Origin: Levilactobacillus brevis ATCC 14869 = DSM 20054
Lineage (GTDB): Bacteria; Bacillota; Bacilli; Lactobacillales; Lactobacillaceae
Assembly (NCBI RefSeq): GCF_001433855.1
Contig: NZ_AZCP01000007.1
Location: 71,121-118,231, forward strand
Direction: 5' to 3'
Length of the DNA: 47,111 bases
Numbering within the stretch: position 1 is the stretch's first letter; every line of letters begins with the position of its first letter. The translations under genes were made by a program, and so were the position numbers. This document shows, in pieces, positions 16,487 to 25,598 of the stretch. The notes below the pieces were generated by a model. That model was not told the origin of the DNA and ran no database searches. It saw only the letters and a program-made list of their open reading frames with translations.

Positions 16487-16824
16487 AAAAATATCTAAAA
16501 AGACTTGTCAGGAATCTTGAATGATTTTTGACGGTCTTTTTTGTTAATATTTGTCGTTATATGTAAGAGTTACGGATAGGCCGAATTGTCCTAAAATAAG
16601 ATAAATGGTAATGGTCAATAAGTGCTGCTAGTCGACATCTTTTCTATTACCAATGGAAATGAAGCTTGATTAATTAACCGATAAATAAAGGTGTCTTTTC
16701 CTAGTTGTACTTGGTAAAATGAAAGCGGTTAAACATCTATTAGATTAATAAAATTCAAACGATGTTTTGTGAATGGTTTATATTGTACGCTTCAAAGGGC
16801 AAAGCTACATAGGGAGACGATACA
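16487..16824. other. Intergenic region upstream of third lectin gene
   Basis: 338 bp with a terminator (16497-16542) followed by AT-rich DNA. Candidate -10s are TGGTAAAAT (16712-16720) and TATATT (16779-16784), neither with a good -35. No CCAC-N12-GTGG site was found here. No gene. Confidence 0.45.
16497..16542 (+). terminator. Terminator of lectin-WxL gene 14351-16486
   Basis: Imperfect hairpin AAAAGACTTGTCA / TGACGGTCTTTT with a long AT-rich loop and a six-T run. Confidence 0.65.
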
Positions 16825-18975
16825 ATGGGGATGAAACGTTGGTTCTTAGGTGGCTTGGCGCTGGTTGTGGCGGGGTTACTAGGTGGTCCAGTTGCTCAGG
16901 CCGATAATAATGATTTGAATAATGCGATTAGTTCAGCGCCACAAGGACTGCCTTTGAATGATTATTTTAAACTGGGGACATTTAGTACCAGCACTGGCGG
17001 CGGTAATTCCGCTAAAGTAATTGATAGTAATCGTGGTGATGGGACGCAATTGGTTCAGCTAACGGATACCACGAATGAAGTGGGGACTATTTGGACGGCG
17101 GATAACTATCGGCTTAACTTGAATCAGAACGCGACAGCCTCTATGTGGCTGTACTTTGGCTATCGGACGTCTAGTGCGGGCGATGGGATGGCGTTCGTGT
17201 TACAAAATGATGCTCGGGGTGTGGACGCTATTGCTAAAACGACCAGTGGGGCGGTTGGTGATGGTGAAACGCTGGGGGTCTGGGGTGTTGACGATGGTAT
17301 TACTAATCCACAAATTCAATCACGAGCGATTCAGAATAGCTGGGCGTTAGAGTTTGATAGCTTCAGTAATACGCAGAGTCGCAAGGGATCGGCCTTCGAT
17401 ACATCGATTGGGTCTTATCCCCATATTGCGTCTAACTATCCAGGTGCTGGTCTGACGTATGTTACGAATAATTTGAGCCCTGATAATCCCTATGTGCTTA
17501 TGCAACACCAGGGTGTCATTCAAAATAACAGTTTTAATCTCCTATCCAATGGCGCTTGGCATCATGTGACGATGAAGTGGGACGCGGCCGCTAAGACGAT
17601 GACGTATAGTTATAACGATAAGGACCCAAGCACCGGCAACGCCCAGACACCTGTGGGGACGAAGACCGTTTCCATCGATCCGACGAAGATTGATCCGAAT
17701 AATACGGGCTACGCGCGCTGGGGATTCACAGGCTCAACTGGTACAAACTGGGAGAATAACCTGGTGATCTTCGAGCAAGTTCCGGGCGTGGTTAACAGTA
17801 GTGCATCCGTGACGGCAACGGACTTGACGGCCGATAAGGTGATTGCGGCGGGGGACACCGTTACATCGGGTGACCAGCTACAGTTGGCGTATAAGTTAAA
17901 CTACGACAGTGGCTCGCAAGATTGGAAGAATGTTGTGGCCAAAATTGCGATTCCCAATAATATGACGGTAAGCTATGCGAAGGTGACTTATGCGGATGGG
18001 AAGAGTGAGCTGATTGACCCAAGTACCATCAGTGCTCAGACGCTGAAGTACCAGCTAACGCGTGACTTGAATGGCACTAATGCACCGGCCACTATCACTG
18101 TTATTGGCAACGCTATGGGGGTTAAAAACGCCACGACAGCCGTCGCAGCAGCGAAGAGCACATTTAATGGGAGTAATGCCCTAACGAATGCGACCACGCC
18201 AAACTTTACGATTAGCGCTGCCTCTAACTGGAATTTGCGGTTATTCTTTGGCGCTGCTGCTAATGGAACTAAGACGAGCCAGATTGATTTGGATGGCATC
18301 AAAGATACTACGTTAACCGGGCATTTTACCTATTCGTTAACGAGTACGGCTAGTGATGCTGGCTACGGGGGAACAGCCGGCAAGGCGGTGACCTTGCGAC
18401 CCACGGTAAATGGACAGACGCAAACGTCCACGACTGCCGGAGATGGCGGCACCTTTTCGTATACGGTGCCGGCTAGTTTGTTGTTGCCGGGAGCCAATAC
18501 CGTGACGCTCTACGCAACTTACAACGGTGGGACCAACGTGTCAGATGTGATTAAGGCGACAATCAATGTGGGGTCGTTAGCCTTTTCGAATGTGACCAGC
18601 AACATTGCCTTTAATGCAAAGCTAACTGGAACGTCGGCCACGATTGCGCCAAGTAGCCAACCCAATATTTCTGTCGTGGATACGCGAGTGACAGGTAAAC
18701 ACTGGGCCTTGAGCGCTAATCTGACGGGATTAGCGGCGAGTTTTCCGGGGGAAGTGGTGTACCAACCAGGAAATGGGAGCGTGACCACCTTGAGTAGCCA
18801 AGATGCGGCCATTGATACGGGAAGTTCGGCTGCTACCACGGACGTTAGCAAGCAGTGGTCCAGTACGTGGACGGATTCATCATCGAGGGGGGTGTTTTTA
18901 AAGATTCCAAGTGCGACGACGGCTGGAACTTACGACGGCACAATCACGTGGAGTCTAAAGAACGCACCGAGTTAA
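16825..18975 (+). CDS. L-type lectin / WxL fusion surface protein
   Basis: A 716-residue exported protein: signal peptide (MGMKRWFLGGLALVVAGLLGG...AQA), an L-type lectin-like domain (QGLPLNDYFKLG, SMWLYFGYR, GDGMAFVLQNDARGVDA, NSWALEFDSF, PHIASNYPG, WHHVTMKWD, YARWGFTGSTG), beta-rich middle repeats and a C-terminal WxL domain with KHWALSA and ITWSLKNAPS. AGGGAG lies 8 bp before ATG 16825. It is the last gene of the WxL cluster, converging on the phosphatase gene across a shared terminator. Together with 7987 and 14351 it makes three lectin-type wall proteins, probably differing in sugar preference (inference). Confidence 0.9.
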   Translation: MGMKRWFLGGLALVVAGLLGGPVAQADNNDLNNAISSAPQGLPLNDYFKLGTFSTSTGGGNSAKVIDSNRGDGTQLVQLTDTTNEVGTIWTADNYRLNLNQNATASMWLYFGYRTSSAGDGMAFVLQNDARGVDAIAKTTSGAVGDGETLGVWGVDDGITNPQIQSRAIQNSWALEFDSFSNTQSRKGSAFDTSIGSYPHIASNYPGAGLTYVTNNLSPDNPYVLMQHQGVIQNNSFNLLSNGAWHHVTMKWDAAAKTMTYSYNDKDPSTGNAQTPVGTKTVSIDPTKIDPNNTGYARWGFTGSTGTNWENNLVIFEQVPGVVNSSASVTATDLTADKVIAAGDTVTSGDQLQLAYKLNYDSGSQDWKNVVAKIAIPNNMTVSYAKVTYADGKSELIDPSTISAQTLKYQLTRDLNGTNAPATITVIGNAMGVKNATTAVAAAKSTFNGSNALTNATTPNFTISAASNWNLRLFFGAAANGTKTSQIDLDGIKDTTLTGHFTYSLTSTASDAGYGGTAGKAVTLRPTVNGQTQTSTTAGDGGTFSYTVPASLLLPGANTVTLYATYNGGTNVSDVIKATINVGSLAFSNVTSNIAFNAKLTGTSATIAPSSQPNISVVDTRVTGKHWALSANLTGLAASFPGEVVYQPGNGSVTTLSSQDAAIDTGSSAATTDVSKQWSSTWTDSSSRGVFLKIPSATTAGTYDGTITWSLKNAPS

Positions 18976-18998
18976 GCAGACTATCACGAGTAAAATTA

Positions 18999-19041
18999 AA
19001 AGAGTCGATCCCTTTAGCGTGCTTGAAAGGATCGACTCTTT
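18999..19041. terminator. Bidirectional terminator between lectin gene and phosphatase gene
   Basis: A perfect 13-bp stem AAAGAGTCGATCC / GGATCGACTCTTT with A-rich and T-rich flanks, usable from both strands by the converging genes. Confidence 0.85.
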
Positions 19042-19056
19042 AGTTGCTTTAGGGGG

Positions 19057-19527
19057 TTAGGCCGTCTTTTGTGACAGCTTATCTAGCCAGGCCGGCAGTG
19101 ACTTAGCCAATTCCTGATAGGTCAATTCGAACTTATGCGTGTACCACGGATCGTCAATCGCTTCGTGTTGATGATCGGGTAAGATGTCTAGGCATAAATG
19201 GACCTTGGCAGCGTCTGCAGGGGTGGGTGCCAAACGTTTGAGGTTAGCGACATTGCTGTGATCCATCGTAATAATGGTATCAGCCCACGCAAAGTCGGCA
19301 GCCGTGATTGGTCGTGAACGATGATCACTAGCATCCAATCCATGTTCCCGTAACGTTTTCAAGGCGCCGGGATGGGGATGATTGCCCTCTTCTTCGGGAC
19401 TAGTTGCCACTGATGCCACCGCAAACTGATCGGTCAATTGCCGGTCAGCTACTAATTGTTGGAAAATGACCTCGGCCATGGGGGAGCGACAAATGTTACC
19501 TAAACAGACAAACAAAATGTGTTGCAT
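19057..19527 (-). CDS. Low-molecular-weight protein-tyrosine phosphatase
   Basis: A 156-residue cytoplasmic phosphatase with the P-loop C8-LGNIC-R14-S directly at the N-terminus (VCLGNICRSPMAE) and the general-acid motif D126-P in DDPWYT. Both are diagnostic of the LMW-PTP family. Its mechanism forms a phosphocysteine intermediate at C8. Substrates in Gram-positives include capsule/EPS tyrosine-kinase systems and stress regulators; none is encoded nearby. RBS AGGAGG lies 8-9 bp before the ATG. It is a single gene on the minus strand at the edge of the WxL cluster. Arsenate reductase, a relative, is less likely given the DPWY motif. Confidence 0.93.
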   Translation of the reverse strand: MQHILFVCLGNICRSPMAEVIFQQLVADRQLTDQFAVASVATSPEEEGNHPHPGALKTLREHGLDASDHRSRPITAADFAWADTIITMDHSNVANLKRLAPTPADAAKVHLCLDILPDHQHEAIDDPWYTHKFELTYQELAKSLPAWLDKLSQKTA

Positions 19528-19589
19528 AAAGAAATCCTCCTAACAAATGGTAAAATAAAGCCAAGTTGCTGGTCTCGGGTGGGGCCTTT

Positions 19590-19598
19590 TGCTATGAT
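19590..19598 (+). promoter_or_regulatory. lemA-htpX extended -10 promoter
   Basis: TGCTATGAT (TATGAT at 19593-19598), an extended -10 with no strong -35, about 95 bp before lemA. Confidence 0.45.
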
Positions 19599-19695
19599 TA
19601 GTTTAGCAGAAAACTCGGTCGGTTCCTAGGCCAAGCCAGTAGCCCGATACGTGAGTTTTGTAGGGGACAAAATAATTTTTTGGAGGCGTGATTTT

Positions 19696-20271
19696 ATGGT
19701 TGCGATTATTGCGATTATCATTATTGTTTTACTCGTTATCTGGTATGTTGCCAGTTATAACGGTCTGATTCGGAGTCGGACAAATGTCCAAGAATCCTGG
19801 AGTCAAATTGACGTTCAATTAAAGCGGCGAAATGACTTAATTCCCAATTTGGTATCCACAACCAAGGGATATGCCAACTTTGAGCAATCGACGTTAAAGA
19901 AAGTGGTTGCCTTGCGTAATCAATTGACGGCGGTACCTGCTGATGACCATCAACAGACGATGGAAGTCTCTAATCAGTTATCGACGACGTTACGGTCGTT
20001 ATTCGCTCTGTCTGAAAACTACCCGGATTTAAAGGCCAATGCTCAATTTAGCCAATTGATGGAAGAGCTGACGAATACGGAAAACAAGATTGCTTATTCG
20101 CGGCAATTGTACAACAGTTCGGTAGCAAGCTTGACCGTGAAGATTCAGTCCTTCCCAAGTAACATCGTGGCTAAGGTGCACCATTTCCAAGCTGGTGAAT
20201 ACTTGCAAGTGCCAGAAGAAGAAAAAACCACGCCCAAGGTTAACTTTGACGACTTTGGGTCAGATAAGTAG
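19696..20271 (+). CDS. lemA: LemA family membrane protein
   Basis: A 191-residue protein with a single N-terminal membrane helix ([21 protein letters not shown]) followed by the LemA signature ([28 protein letters not shown] split over two blocks) and helical repeats ending in [13 protein letters not shown]. Start 19696 is set by TGGAGG 10 bp upstream; the longer frame from 19651 would put charged residues before the anchor. LemA is nearly always paired with the HtpX protease, as here (8-bp gap), suggesting a role in membrane quality control. The molecular function is unknown. Confidence 0.93.
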   Translation: MVAIIAIIIIVLLVIWYVASYNGLIRSRTNVQESWSQIDVQLKRRNDLIPNLVSTTKGYANFEQSTLKKVVALRNQLTAVPADDHQQTMEVSNQLSTTLRSLFALSENYPDLKANAQFSQLMEELTNTENKIAYSRQLYNSSVASLTVKIQSFPSNIVAKVHHFQAGEYLQVPEEEKTTPKVNFDDFGSDK

Positions 20272-20279
20272 GCGATCAT

Positions 20280-21176
20280 ATGTTATATGACCAAATTGCT
20301 ATGAATAAACGGCGCACGGGTTACGTCATGTTTGGCTTCGGCGTCTTAACTTTAGCGATTGGTGCAGCATTGGGTTACCTCTTTTGGAACAGTTGGGTGT
20401 CAGGAACCGTGATTGCCGCAGTGGTGGCGGTGGTCTACATGTTGATTATGATTAGCCAGTCAACCAATGTGGTGATGAGCATGAATCATGCCCGTGAGAT
20501 TAAAGATGTCAGTCAGGCGCCGCAGCTATGGCATTTGATTGAGGATATGGCGTTGGTGGCCCAAGTACCAATGCCGCGGGTCTTCATCATTGATGATCCC
20601 AGCCCCAATGCGTTTGCAACCGGAAATGATCCCAAACATGCAGCTGTCGCGGTAACTACCGGTATTTTAGAACGGTTGAACCGAGAAGAGCTAGAAGGGG
20701 TTATTGGGCATGAAATGTCCCATGTTCGTAACTATGATATTCGCTTACAGACCATTGCGTTAGCCCTTTCCGCAGCCATCAGTTTATTGGTTAACTTTGC
20801 CAGTAATTGGTTCTGGTGGGGCGGTGCATCTCGGCGGCGGGATGACCGCGATGATTCGGCTGGTAATATCATTGGTTTGGTCATTTCCGTTTTTCTGATT
20901 ATCTTGGCGCCATTAGCGGCTAGTATTGCGCAGATGGCCCTCTCGCGTAATCGAGAATATTTGGCAGATGCCTCTAGTGTTGAGCTGACGCGTAATCCAC
21001 AAGGCCTGATTAGTGCGTTACGAAAGATTGATGACAGTCAGCCCATGAAAGCTGCCGATCCTAACAGTGCGGCCCTTTATATCAGTGATCCATTCAAGCA
21101 CAAACAAAAATTTGCCGACCTCTTTGCGACTCACCCACCGATTGCCGATCGAATTGCTCGGCTGGAAAAAATGTAA
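20280..21176 (+). CDS. htpX: Membrane zinc metalloprotease HtpX
   Basis: A 298-residue M48-family protease. Two N-terminal membrane helices (about 19-60) precede the cytoplasmic catalytic core with H144-E-M-S-H148 ([13 protein letters not shown]) and the downstream Glu ligand in [12 protein letters not shown]. Two more helices lie between (about 159-220). HtpX degrades misfolded membrane proteins and acts alongside FtsH, which is encoded at 42672. It is translated from an operon with lemA. The RBS before ATG 20280 is weak, consistent with coupling to lemA translation. Confidence 0.95.
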   Translation: MLYDQIAMNKRRTGYVMFGFGVLTLAIGAALGYLFWNSWVSGTVIAAVVAVVYMLIMISQSTNVVMSMNHAREIKDVSQAPQLWHLIEDMALVAQVPMPRVFIIDDPSPNAFATGNDPKHAAVAVTTGILERLNREELEGVIGHEMSHVRNYDIRLQTIALALSAAISLLVNFASNWFWWGGASRRRDDRDDSAGNIIGLVISVFLIILAPLAASIAQMALSRNREYLADASSVELTRNPQGLISALRKIDDSQPMKAADPNSAALYISDPFKHKQKFADLFATHPPIADRIARLEKM

Positions 21177-21250
21177 AATAAGTGGGCGCTGATCGGCGGT
21201 TTCGTAGTACAATTAGGTGTGATTGAAACTAGGGGAAAGAGTGTGCAACC

Positions 21251-22036
21251 ATGCGCGGAAATTTTATCTATATTAGTCTAGAGCCGGTGACGAATATGAT
21301 CTATTCACTGGGAATTTTACCCGCTGATTTTTTGAACGGGATCCCGGCTATTCCGAACCAATTATTATTGCTGAACGAAGAGTCTGGCAACGATGTGGAA
21401 ATTAATCCGCATACCCGATTGCAGACCATAACCGGGCAAGCGCAGATTCGCCGGTATTTGTTAGGTAAACACGACCACGCTGTTAAATGGCTAGATTATG
21501 CCCACGGTGATGACTTGGACTTCTTACTGCCCACGGAGATTGCTGAACTGTTATATCTAGCCCACATGGATACCCACATTCGCACGCCTTTTTATGCTAA
21601 ACTTCAGAACAATTATGTTTCTTTGAGCTTAAGAGACGGGTTCTATAAGACGTATTACCGCCACTTAGGTGATGTGGATCACGTTTTAGAAGTTAGTATC
21701 AAGCGGCATTTGCGCGCCATGCACAATAACCGTTGGGTCTTTGCCCGTCCGTTGGCAATCAGCGATGTGCCGCATGAAATTCTGTTACAGCTGACGCAAG
21801 GGCTAATGGATGGCATGATTGTGGCGTTCGATCAGCTAGTTGAACGACGGCGAGTTTATGTGATTCCTGTGCGCGCGATTACCCATCCGGAGCACCAAAA
21901 TGCGTGGTACACACAAGAGGATGTTTACGCCGACTCTCGTGAGGTCGCTAGTTTGCGTTATGATTTGACCACGCGTGAGTGGGCGCTGAGCATTCATGAC
22001 AATCAGGTATTTAATGATGTTAGTGAATTAATTTAG
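21251..22036 (+). CDS. Conserved protein of unknown function
   Basis: A 261-residue soluble-looking protein (no signal peptide or membrane helix), starting MRGNFIYISLEPVTNMIYSLGILP. I do not recognise a domain. Visible features are a mixed alpha/beta composition, many His and Asp residues in the middle (LAHMDTHIRTPFYAKLQ, SIKRHLRAMHNNRW) and a C-terminal strand-rich part (VYVIPVRAITHPEHQ). Codon use matches its neighbours, so it is a resident gene. The start is uncertain because AGGGGAAAG lies about 13-16 bp upstream. A strong terminator follows. It sits between htpX and murF, with no functional link evident. Confidence 0.75.
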   Translation: MRGNFIYISLEPVTNMIYSLGILPADFLNGIPAIPNQLLLLNEESGNDVEINPHTRLQTITGQAQIRRYLLGKHDHAVKWLDYAHGDDLDFLLPTEIAELLYLAHMDTHIRTPFYAKLQNNYVSLSLRDGFYKTYYRHLGDVDHVLEVSIKRHLRAMHNNRWVFARPLAISDVPHEILLQLTQGLMDGMIVAFDQLVERRRVYVIPVRAITHPEHQNAWYTQEDVYADSREVASLRYDLTTREWALSIHDNQVFNDVSELI

Positions 22037-22046
22037 AAGTTGTCAA

Positions 22047-22078
22047 CCACCGGTGACGAGTTGTCATCGGTGGTTTTT
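22047..22078 (+). terminator. Terminator of gene 21251-22036
   Basis: 11-bp stem CCACCGGTGAC / GTCATCGGTGG (one G-U), loop GAGTT, then five Ts. Confidence 0.88.
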
Positions 22079-22097
22079 GCGTTAGTTTTAAGATTGT

Positions 22098-22119
22098 CTG
22101 GCGTAATCCATGGTATAAT
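22098..22119 (+). promoter_or_regulatory. murF promoter sharing a 22-bp sequence with rpmE2 promoter
   Basis: Extended -10 TGGTATAAT (TATAAT at 22114-22119). The 22 bp 22098-22119 are identical to 3118-3139 before rpmE2. The -35 region (AGATTG, 22091-22096) is poor, so the extended -10 should dominate. Confidence 0.75.
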
Positions 22120-22222
22120 GAAATTCAGAATTTATATCAGAGATAGCGAATACCTCTGGTCAGAATTATTTCGAGAACGTGGCGACCTTAGGCGGCCGTT
22201 TCACTAATTAGGAGTAGAAAAC

Positions 22223-23608
22223 ATGAAGATGCAGCTTGCTGAAATTGCTCACGCAGTGGGAGCAATCAATGATTTCGAACAATGGGGTAGTGTCAGTGTG
22301 ACTAGTGTGGCATTTGATAGCCGACACCTCCAACCGGGAGGACTCTTTATTCCCCTGACTGGTGAACACGATGGTCATCAATTTATTCAGTCTGCCATCG
22401 ACCATGGAGCTGTGGCAACGCTTTGGGCCCGTGACCTAGCGTCCGCCCCCGCTGACTTCCCAGTTATCCAAGTCGATGATTCGCTGAAAGCCTTACAAAC
22501 CCTCGCCCAATACTATCTGTCTAAAATTAATCCACGGGTGGTGGCGGTCACTGGGAGCAATGGTAAGACCACAACTAAGGATATGATTGCGGCGGTTTTG
22601 AGCACGCAATTTAATGTCACCAAGACGCATGCGAACTTTAATAATGAGATTGGGGTACCCATGACGGTGTTATCCATGGAGCCCAATACCGAAATGCTGG
22701 TTGTTGAGATGGGAATGGATCGTCCCGGACAATTGGATTTTTTGAGCCAATTGGTCTCACCAGATTTAGCGCTGATTACCATGATCGGAGAAGCCCATAT
22801 TGAATTCTTTGGTACCCGCGATAAGATTGCGGATGCGAAAATGGAAATTACACACGGGTTGAGTGATGATGGCGTGTTTGTCTTTAATGGTGATGAACCC
22901 TTACTACGCGAGCGTGCCACTGAATTGACCCAGCGACAGGTTACTTTTGGCCAGCAGGGCACCGATGATCTGTTCGCGACTGACGTTACGGGAACCCCGA
23001 CAACGACCAGTTTTACCACGAATCAGTGGCCGGAAGTGACATTTACTATTCCAATGATTGGGACGTATAATGTCAATAACGCCTTGGCAGCCTTGTCCGT
23101 AGCAATGCTATATCGGATTCGACCAGAGAGCGCCAAGCAAGCGCTCGCGACCGTTAGCTTGACGGAAAACCGGGCGGAATGGGTGACAAGCGCCTCTGGT
23201 GCGGCCATTCTCAGTGATGTGTACAATTCAAACCCAACGGCGGCTAAGGAAGTCTTAACGGCCTTCTCGCAAACGCCAGTAACTGGTCAGCGCTATGTGG
23301 TCCTAGGGGACATGCTGGAGTTAGGCGACCAGGCTGATGCGATGCACGCTAGCTTGGCAAGCGCTATTGATGCAACGAAGATCGACCACGTTTATCTGGT
23401 CGGTCCACACATGTTGGCACTACAGGCTGCTTTGGCACAGCAACAGCCACAGTTAGTTGTTTCTCATTATGAGACGACTGATTTGGCGACGTTAACGGCT
23501 GATCTACAAAACCAGCTGACGGCGGATGATCAGATTTTATTGAAAGGGTCCCACGGGATTCATTTAGAACAAGTATTAGCGTCCTTACAGGATTCTTCTG
23601 AAAATTAG
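22223..23608 (+). CDS. murF: UDP-MurNAc-tripeptide--D-Ala-D-Ala(D-Lac) ligase MurF
   Basis: A 461-residue Mur ligase. The N-terminal substrate domain has DSRHLQPGGLFIPLTGEHDGH. The central ATPase domain has P-loop VAVTGSNGKTTTKDM and the NFNNEIGVPMTVL block. The C-terminal domain has LSDVYNSNPTA and VLGDMLELG. It adds the terminal dipeptide or depsipeptide to the peptidoglycan precursor in the cytoplasm. Lactobacilli of this type often use D-Ala-D-Lac, but that cannot be read from this gene. RBS TTAGGAG precedes ATG 22223. There is a ~100-nt leader from the promoter at 22119 and a hairpin after the stop. Confidence 0.96.
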   Translation: MKMQLAEIAHAVGAINDFEQWGSVSVTSVAFDSRHLQPGGLFIPLTGEHDGHQFIQSAIDHGAVATLWARDLASAPADFPVIQVDDSLKALQTLAQYYLSKINPRVVAVTGSNGKTTTKDMIAAVLSTQFNVTKTHANFNNEIGVPMTVLSMEPNTEMLVVEMGMDRPGQLDFLSQLVSPDLALITMIGEAHIEFFGTRDKIADAKMEITHGLSDDGVFVFNGDEPLLRERATELTQRQVTFGQQGTDDLFATDVTGTPTTTSFTTNQWPEVTFTIPMIGTYNVNNALAALSVAMLYRIRPESAKQALATVSLTENRAEWVTSASGAAILSDVYNSNPTAAKEVLTAFSQTPVTGQRYVVLGDMLELGDQADAMHASLASAIDATKIDHVYLVGPHMLALQAALAQQQPQLVVSHYETTDLATLTADLQNQLTADDQILLKGSHGIHLEQVLASLQDSSEN

Positions 23609-23618
23609 TGTGAAAACA

Positions 23619-23655
23619 AAGCAACTTCCGCGAGAGCTGGGAGTTGCTTATTTTC
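23619..23655 (+). terminator. Terminator of murF
   Basis: 11-bp stem AAGCAACTTCC / GGGAGTTGCTT (one G-U) with an interrupted T-rich tail (ATTTTCTTTC). Readthrough into cshA is possible. Confidence 0.65.
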
Positions 23656-23797
23656 TTTCAGCGTTGTATGATGGCTTAGTTGTATTTTTTGAAACGAACC
23701 CCGTTTTAGCCAATCATCGTTCGCGTCATGGAAAACGGATTTTTTCCAAGAGCCCTGAGGCACTAAAACGACGAACTCATTTAGGAGGAAATTATTT

Positions 23798-25369
23798 TTG
23801 AAGTTTAAAGAACTGGGTCTCTCTGAAGACCTACTTAAAGCAATTACGTCAGTAGGTTACGAGGAAGCGACCCCAATTCAAGCCGAGACAATTCCGATGG
23901 TTTTAGCCGGCCAAGATGTGATTGGTCAGGCACAAACCGGTACCGGGAAGACTGCGGCCTTCGCCTTACCAATTTTGGAAAAAATTGATAAGAGTAACGA
24001 AAATGTTCAAGCGCTGGTTGTTTCACCAACACGGGAATTGGCTATCCAAACCCAAGAAGAAATTTACAAGTTAGGCCGGACTGAACGGGCTAACGTGCAA
24101 GTTGTCTATGGTGGCGCTGATATTCGTCGTCAGATTAAATCCTTAAAGAATCACCCGCAAGTGGTTGTTGGGACCCCGGGTCGGTTATTGGATCATATTC
24201 GGCGGCACACGTTGAAGTTAGACCACGTACAAATGTTGGTCTTGGACGAAGCCGATGAAATGTTAAACATGGGTTTCTTAGACGATATTGAAGATATTAT
24301 CAAACAATTGCCAGAAGAACGTCAAACGATGCTGTTCTCTGCAACGATGCCGCCTGAAATCAAACGGGTTGGTGTCCAATTCATGAAGGACCCTAAGCAT
24401 GTGAAGATCAAGGCTAAGGAATTAACCACGGACTTGATTGACCAATTCTACGTGCGCTCTCGTGATTTCGAAAAATTTGATGTCATGACGCGGTTCTTTG
24501 ACGTTCAATCACCAGATTTGACGATCGTCTTTACCCGGACAAAACGGCGGGTAGATGAAATTGCCAGTGGTTTGGAAGCCCGCGGCTATAACGCTGCTGG
24601 GATTCATGGGGATTTGACGCAGAAGCGCCGGACCCAAATCATGAACGACTTCCGTCACGGTAAGTTGGATATCTTAGTGGCAACCGATGTTGCTGCGCGG
24701 GGGATTGATATTAACGATGTCACCCATGTTTATAACTACGATATTCCACAAGATCCCGATAGTTATGTTCACCGGGTTGGCCGGACTGGCCGTGCCGGGA
24801 AGCATGGGGTTTCCATGACGTTTGTGACACCAAACGAAATGGACTACTTGCGTGAAATCGAAAAGCTGACAAAGGTGCGGATGTTACCTTTGAAGCCACC
24901 TTCGGATGAAGAAGCGTTCGTCAGCCAATTGGGTGCTGCGAAGGAAACCATTGCTGACCTGGTCAACAAGGCGGATAAGGAAAAGTATGCTAAGGCAGCT
25001 GAAAGCTTGCTAAACGAATACGATGCCGAAGACTTAGTTGCGGCGCTCTTGAGTGATGTCACGAAAGATGACAATAACCAAGTACCCGTTAAGATCACGC
25101 CAGAACGACCATTGCCTAAGCGCGGTGGCAAACGTCACGGCGGTGGCGGCTACCATCATGGTGGTGGCAATCGTCGCGGTGGTAATGGCGGTGGCGGTTA
25201 CCGTGGTGGACACCGTTCTTCAGATCGTCATGGTAATGATCGTGGCCATGGTTCACGCAACCATGACTCACGTAACCATAGTGATAACCGGAGTCACCGA
25301 AGCAACAATGGCGGTGGTCGGCGTAACGAAGGTGGTAGCCGCGGCTTCACCATTCGAAAGAAAGACTAG
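23798..25369 (+). CDS. cshA: DEAD-box RNA helicase with Gly/Arg/His-rich tail
   Basis: A 523-residue ATP-dependent RNA helicase. Motifs in order: Q motif (ATPIQAETIP), I (AQTGTGKT), Ia (PTRELAIQ), Ib (TPGR), II (DEAD), III (SAT), IV (IVFTRTK), V (ATDVAARGID), VI (HRVGRTGRAG). The C-terminal ~85 residues are a low-complexity RGG/His-rich tail (KRGGKRHGGGGYHHGGG...) that should bind RNA non-specifically. CshA acts in mRNA decay with the degradosome and in cold adaptation. The start is a TTG at 23798, supported by AGGAGG 9 bp upstream and by MKFKELGLS, the family N-terminus. The 189-bp leader may carry cold-responsive structure (inference). Confidence 0.96.
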   Translation: MKFKELGLSEDLLKAITSVGYEEATPIQAETIPMVLAGQDVIGQAQTGTGKTAAFALPILEKIDKSNENVQALVVSPTRELAIQTQEEIYKLGRTERANVQVVYGGADIRRQIKSLKNHPQVVVGTPGRLLDHIRRHTLKLDHVQMLVLDEADEMLNMGFLDDIEDIIKQLPEERQTMLFSATMPPEIKRVGVQFMKDPKHVKIKAKELTTDLIDQFYVRSRDFEKFDVMTRFFDVQSPDLTIVFTRTKRRVDEIASGLEARGYNAAGIHGDLTQKRRTQIMNDFRHGKLDILVATDVAARGIDINDVTHVYNYDIPQDPDSYVHRVGRTGRAGKHGVSMTFVTPNEMDYLREIEKLTKVRMLPLKPPSDEEAFVSQLGAAKETIADLVNKADKEKYAKAAESLLNEYDAEDLVAALLSDVTKDDNNQVPVKITPERPLPKRGGKRHGGGGYHHGGGNRRGGNGGGGYRGGHRSSDRHGNDRGHGSRNHDSRNHSDNRSHRSNNGGGRRNEGGSRGFTIRKKD

Positions 25370-25392
25370 TTTTACATGAGAATTGATTGGAG

Positions 25393-25423
25393 AGCGCTCA
25401 TCCTAGTGATGAGTGCTTTTTTT
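25393..25423 (+). terminator. Terminator of cshA
   Basis: 10-bp stem AGCGCTCATC / GATGAGTGCT (one G-U), loop CTAGT, then seven Ts. Confidence 0.88.
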
Positions 25424-25513
25424 ATAAAAAAATTTTGCTGCATAAAAGGTTGATTTAGCAGGCTTAAATAGCTATGTTCACACTATAAATGGATTCTGGA
25501 TAGAAAAGTTGGC

Positions 25514-25542
25514 TTGCGTTCAATACGGGTGCATGCTATTAT
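25514..25542 (+). promoter_or_regulatory. Promoter of baeRF-like gene
   Basis: TTGCGT (25514-25519), 17-bp spacer, TATTAT (25537-25542). Confidence 0.6.
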
Positions 25543-25598
25543 GTCCTTATAGATTTGATACGAATAAACTTATAGCAACCCCCCACGGAGGTATTATC

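Noticed and set aside
4409-18998. WxL cluster as a mobile element or genomic island with defined ends
   Set aside because: No integrase, transposase, tRNA, direct repeats or att-like ends were seen at the borders. Recent acquisition remains possible but is not supported by the sequence.
23610-23801. 63-codon ORF between murF and cshA
   Set aside because: It spans the murF terminator hairpin and the cshA RBS, with no RBS of its own.
25053-25379. 108-codon ORF in another frame over the CshA tail
   Set aside because: It is a by-product of repetitive Gly/His/Arg codons read out of frame; the CshA frame is clearly the coding one. The same applies to 40223-40486 over the S1 protein tail.
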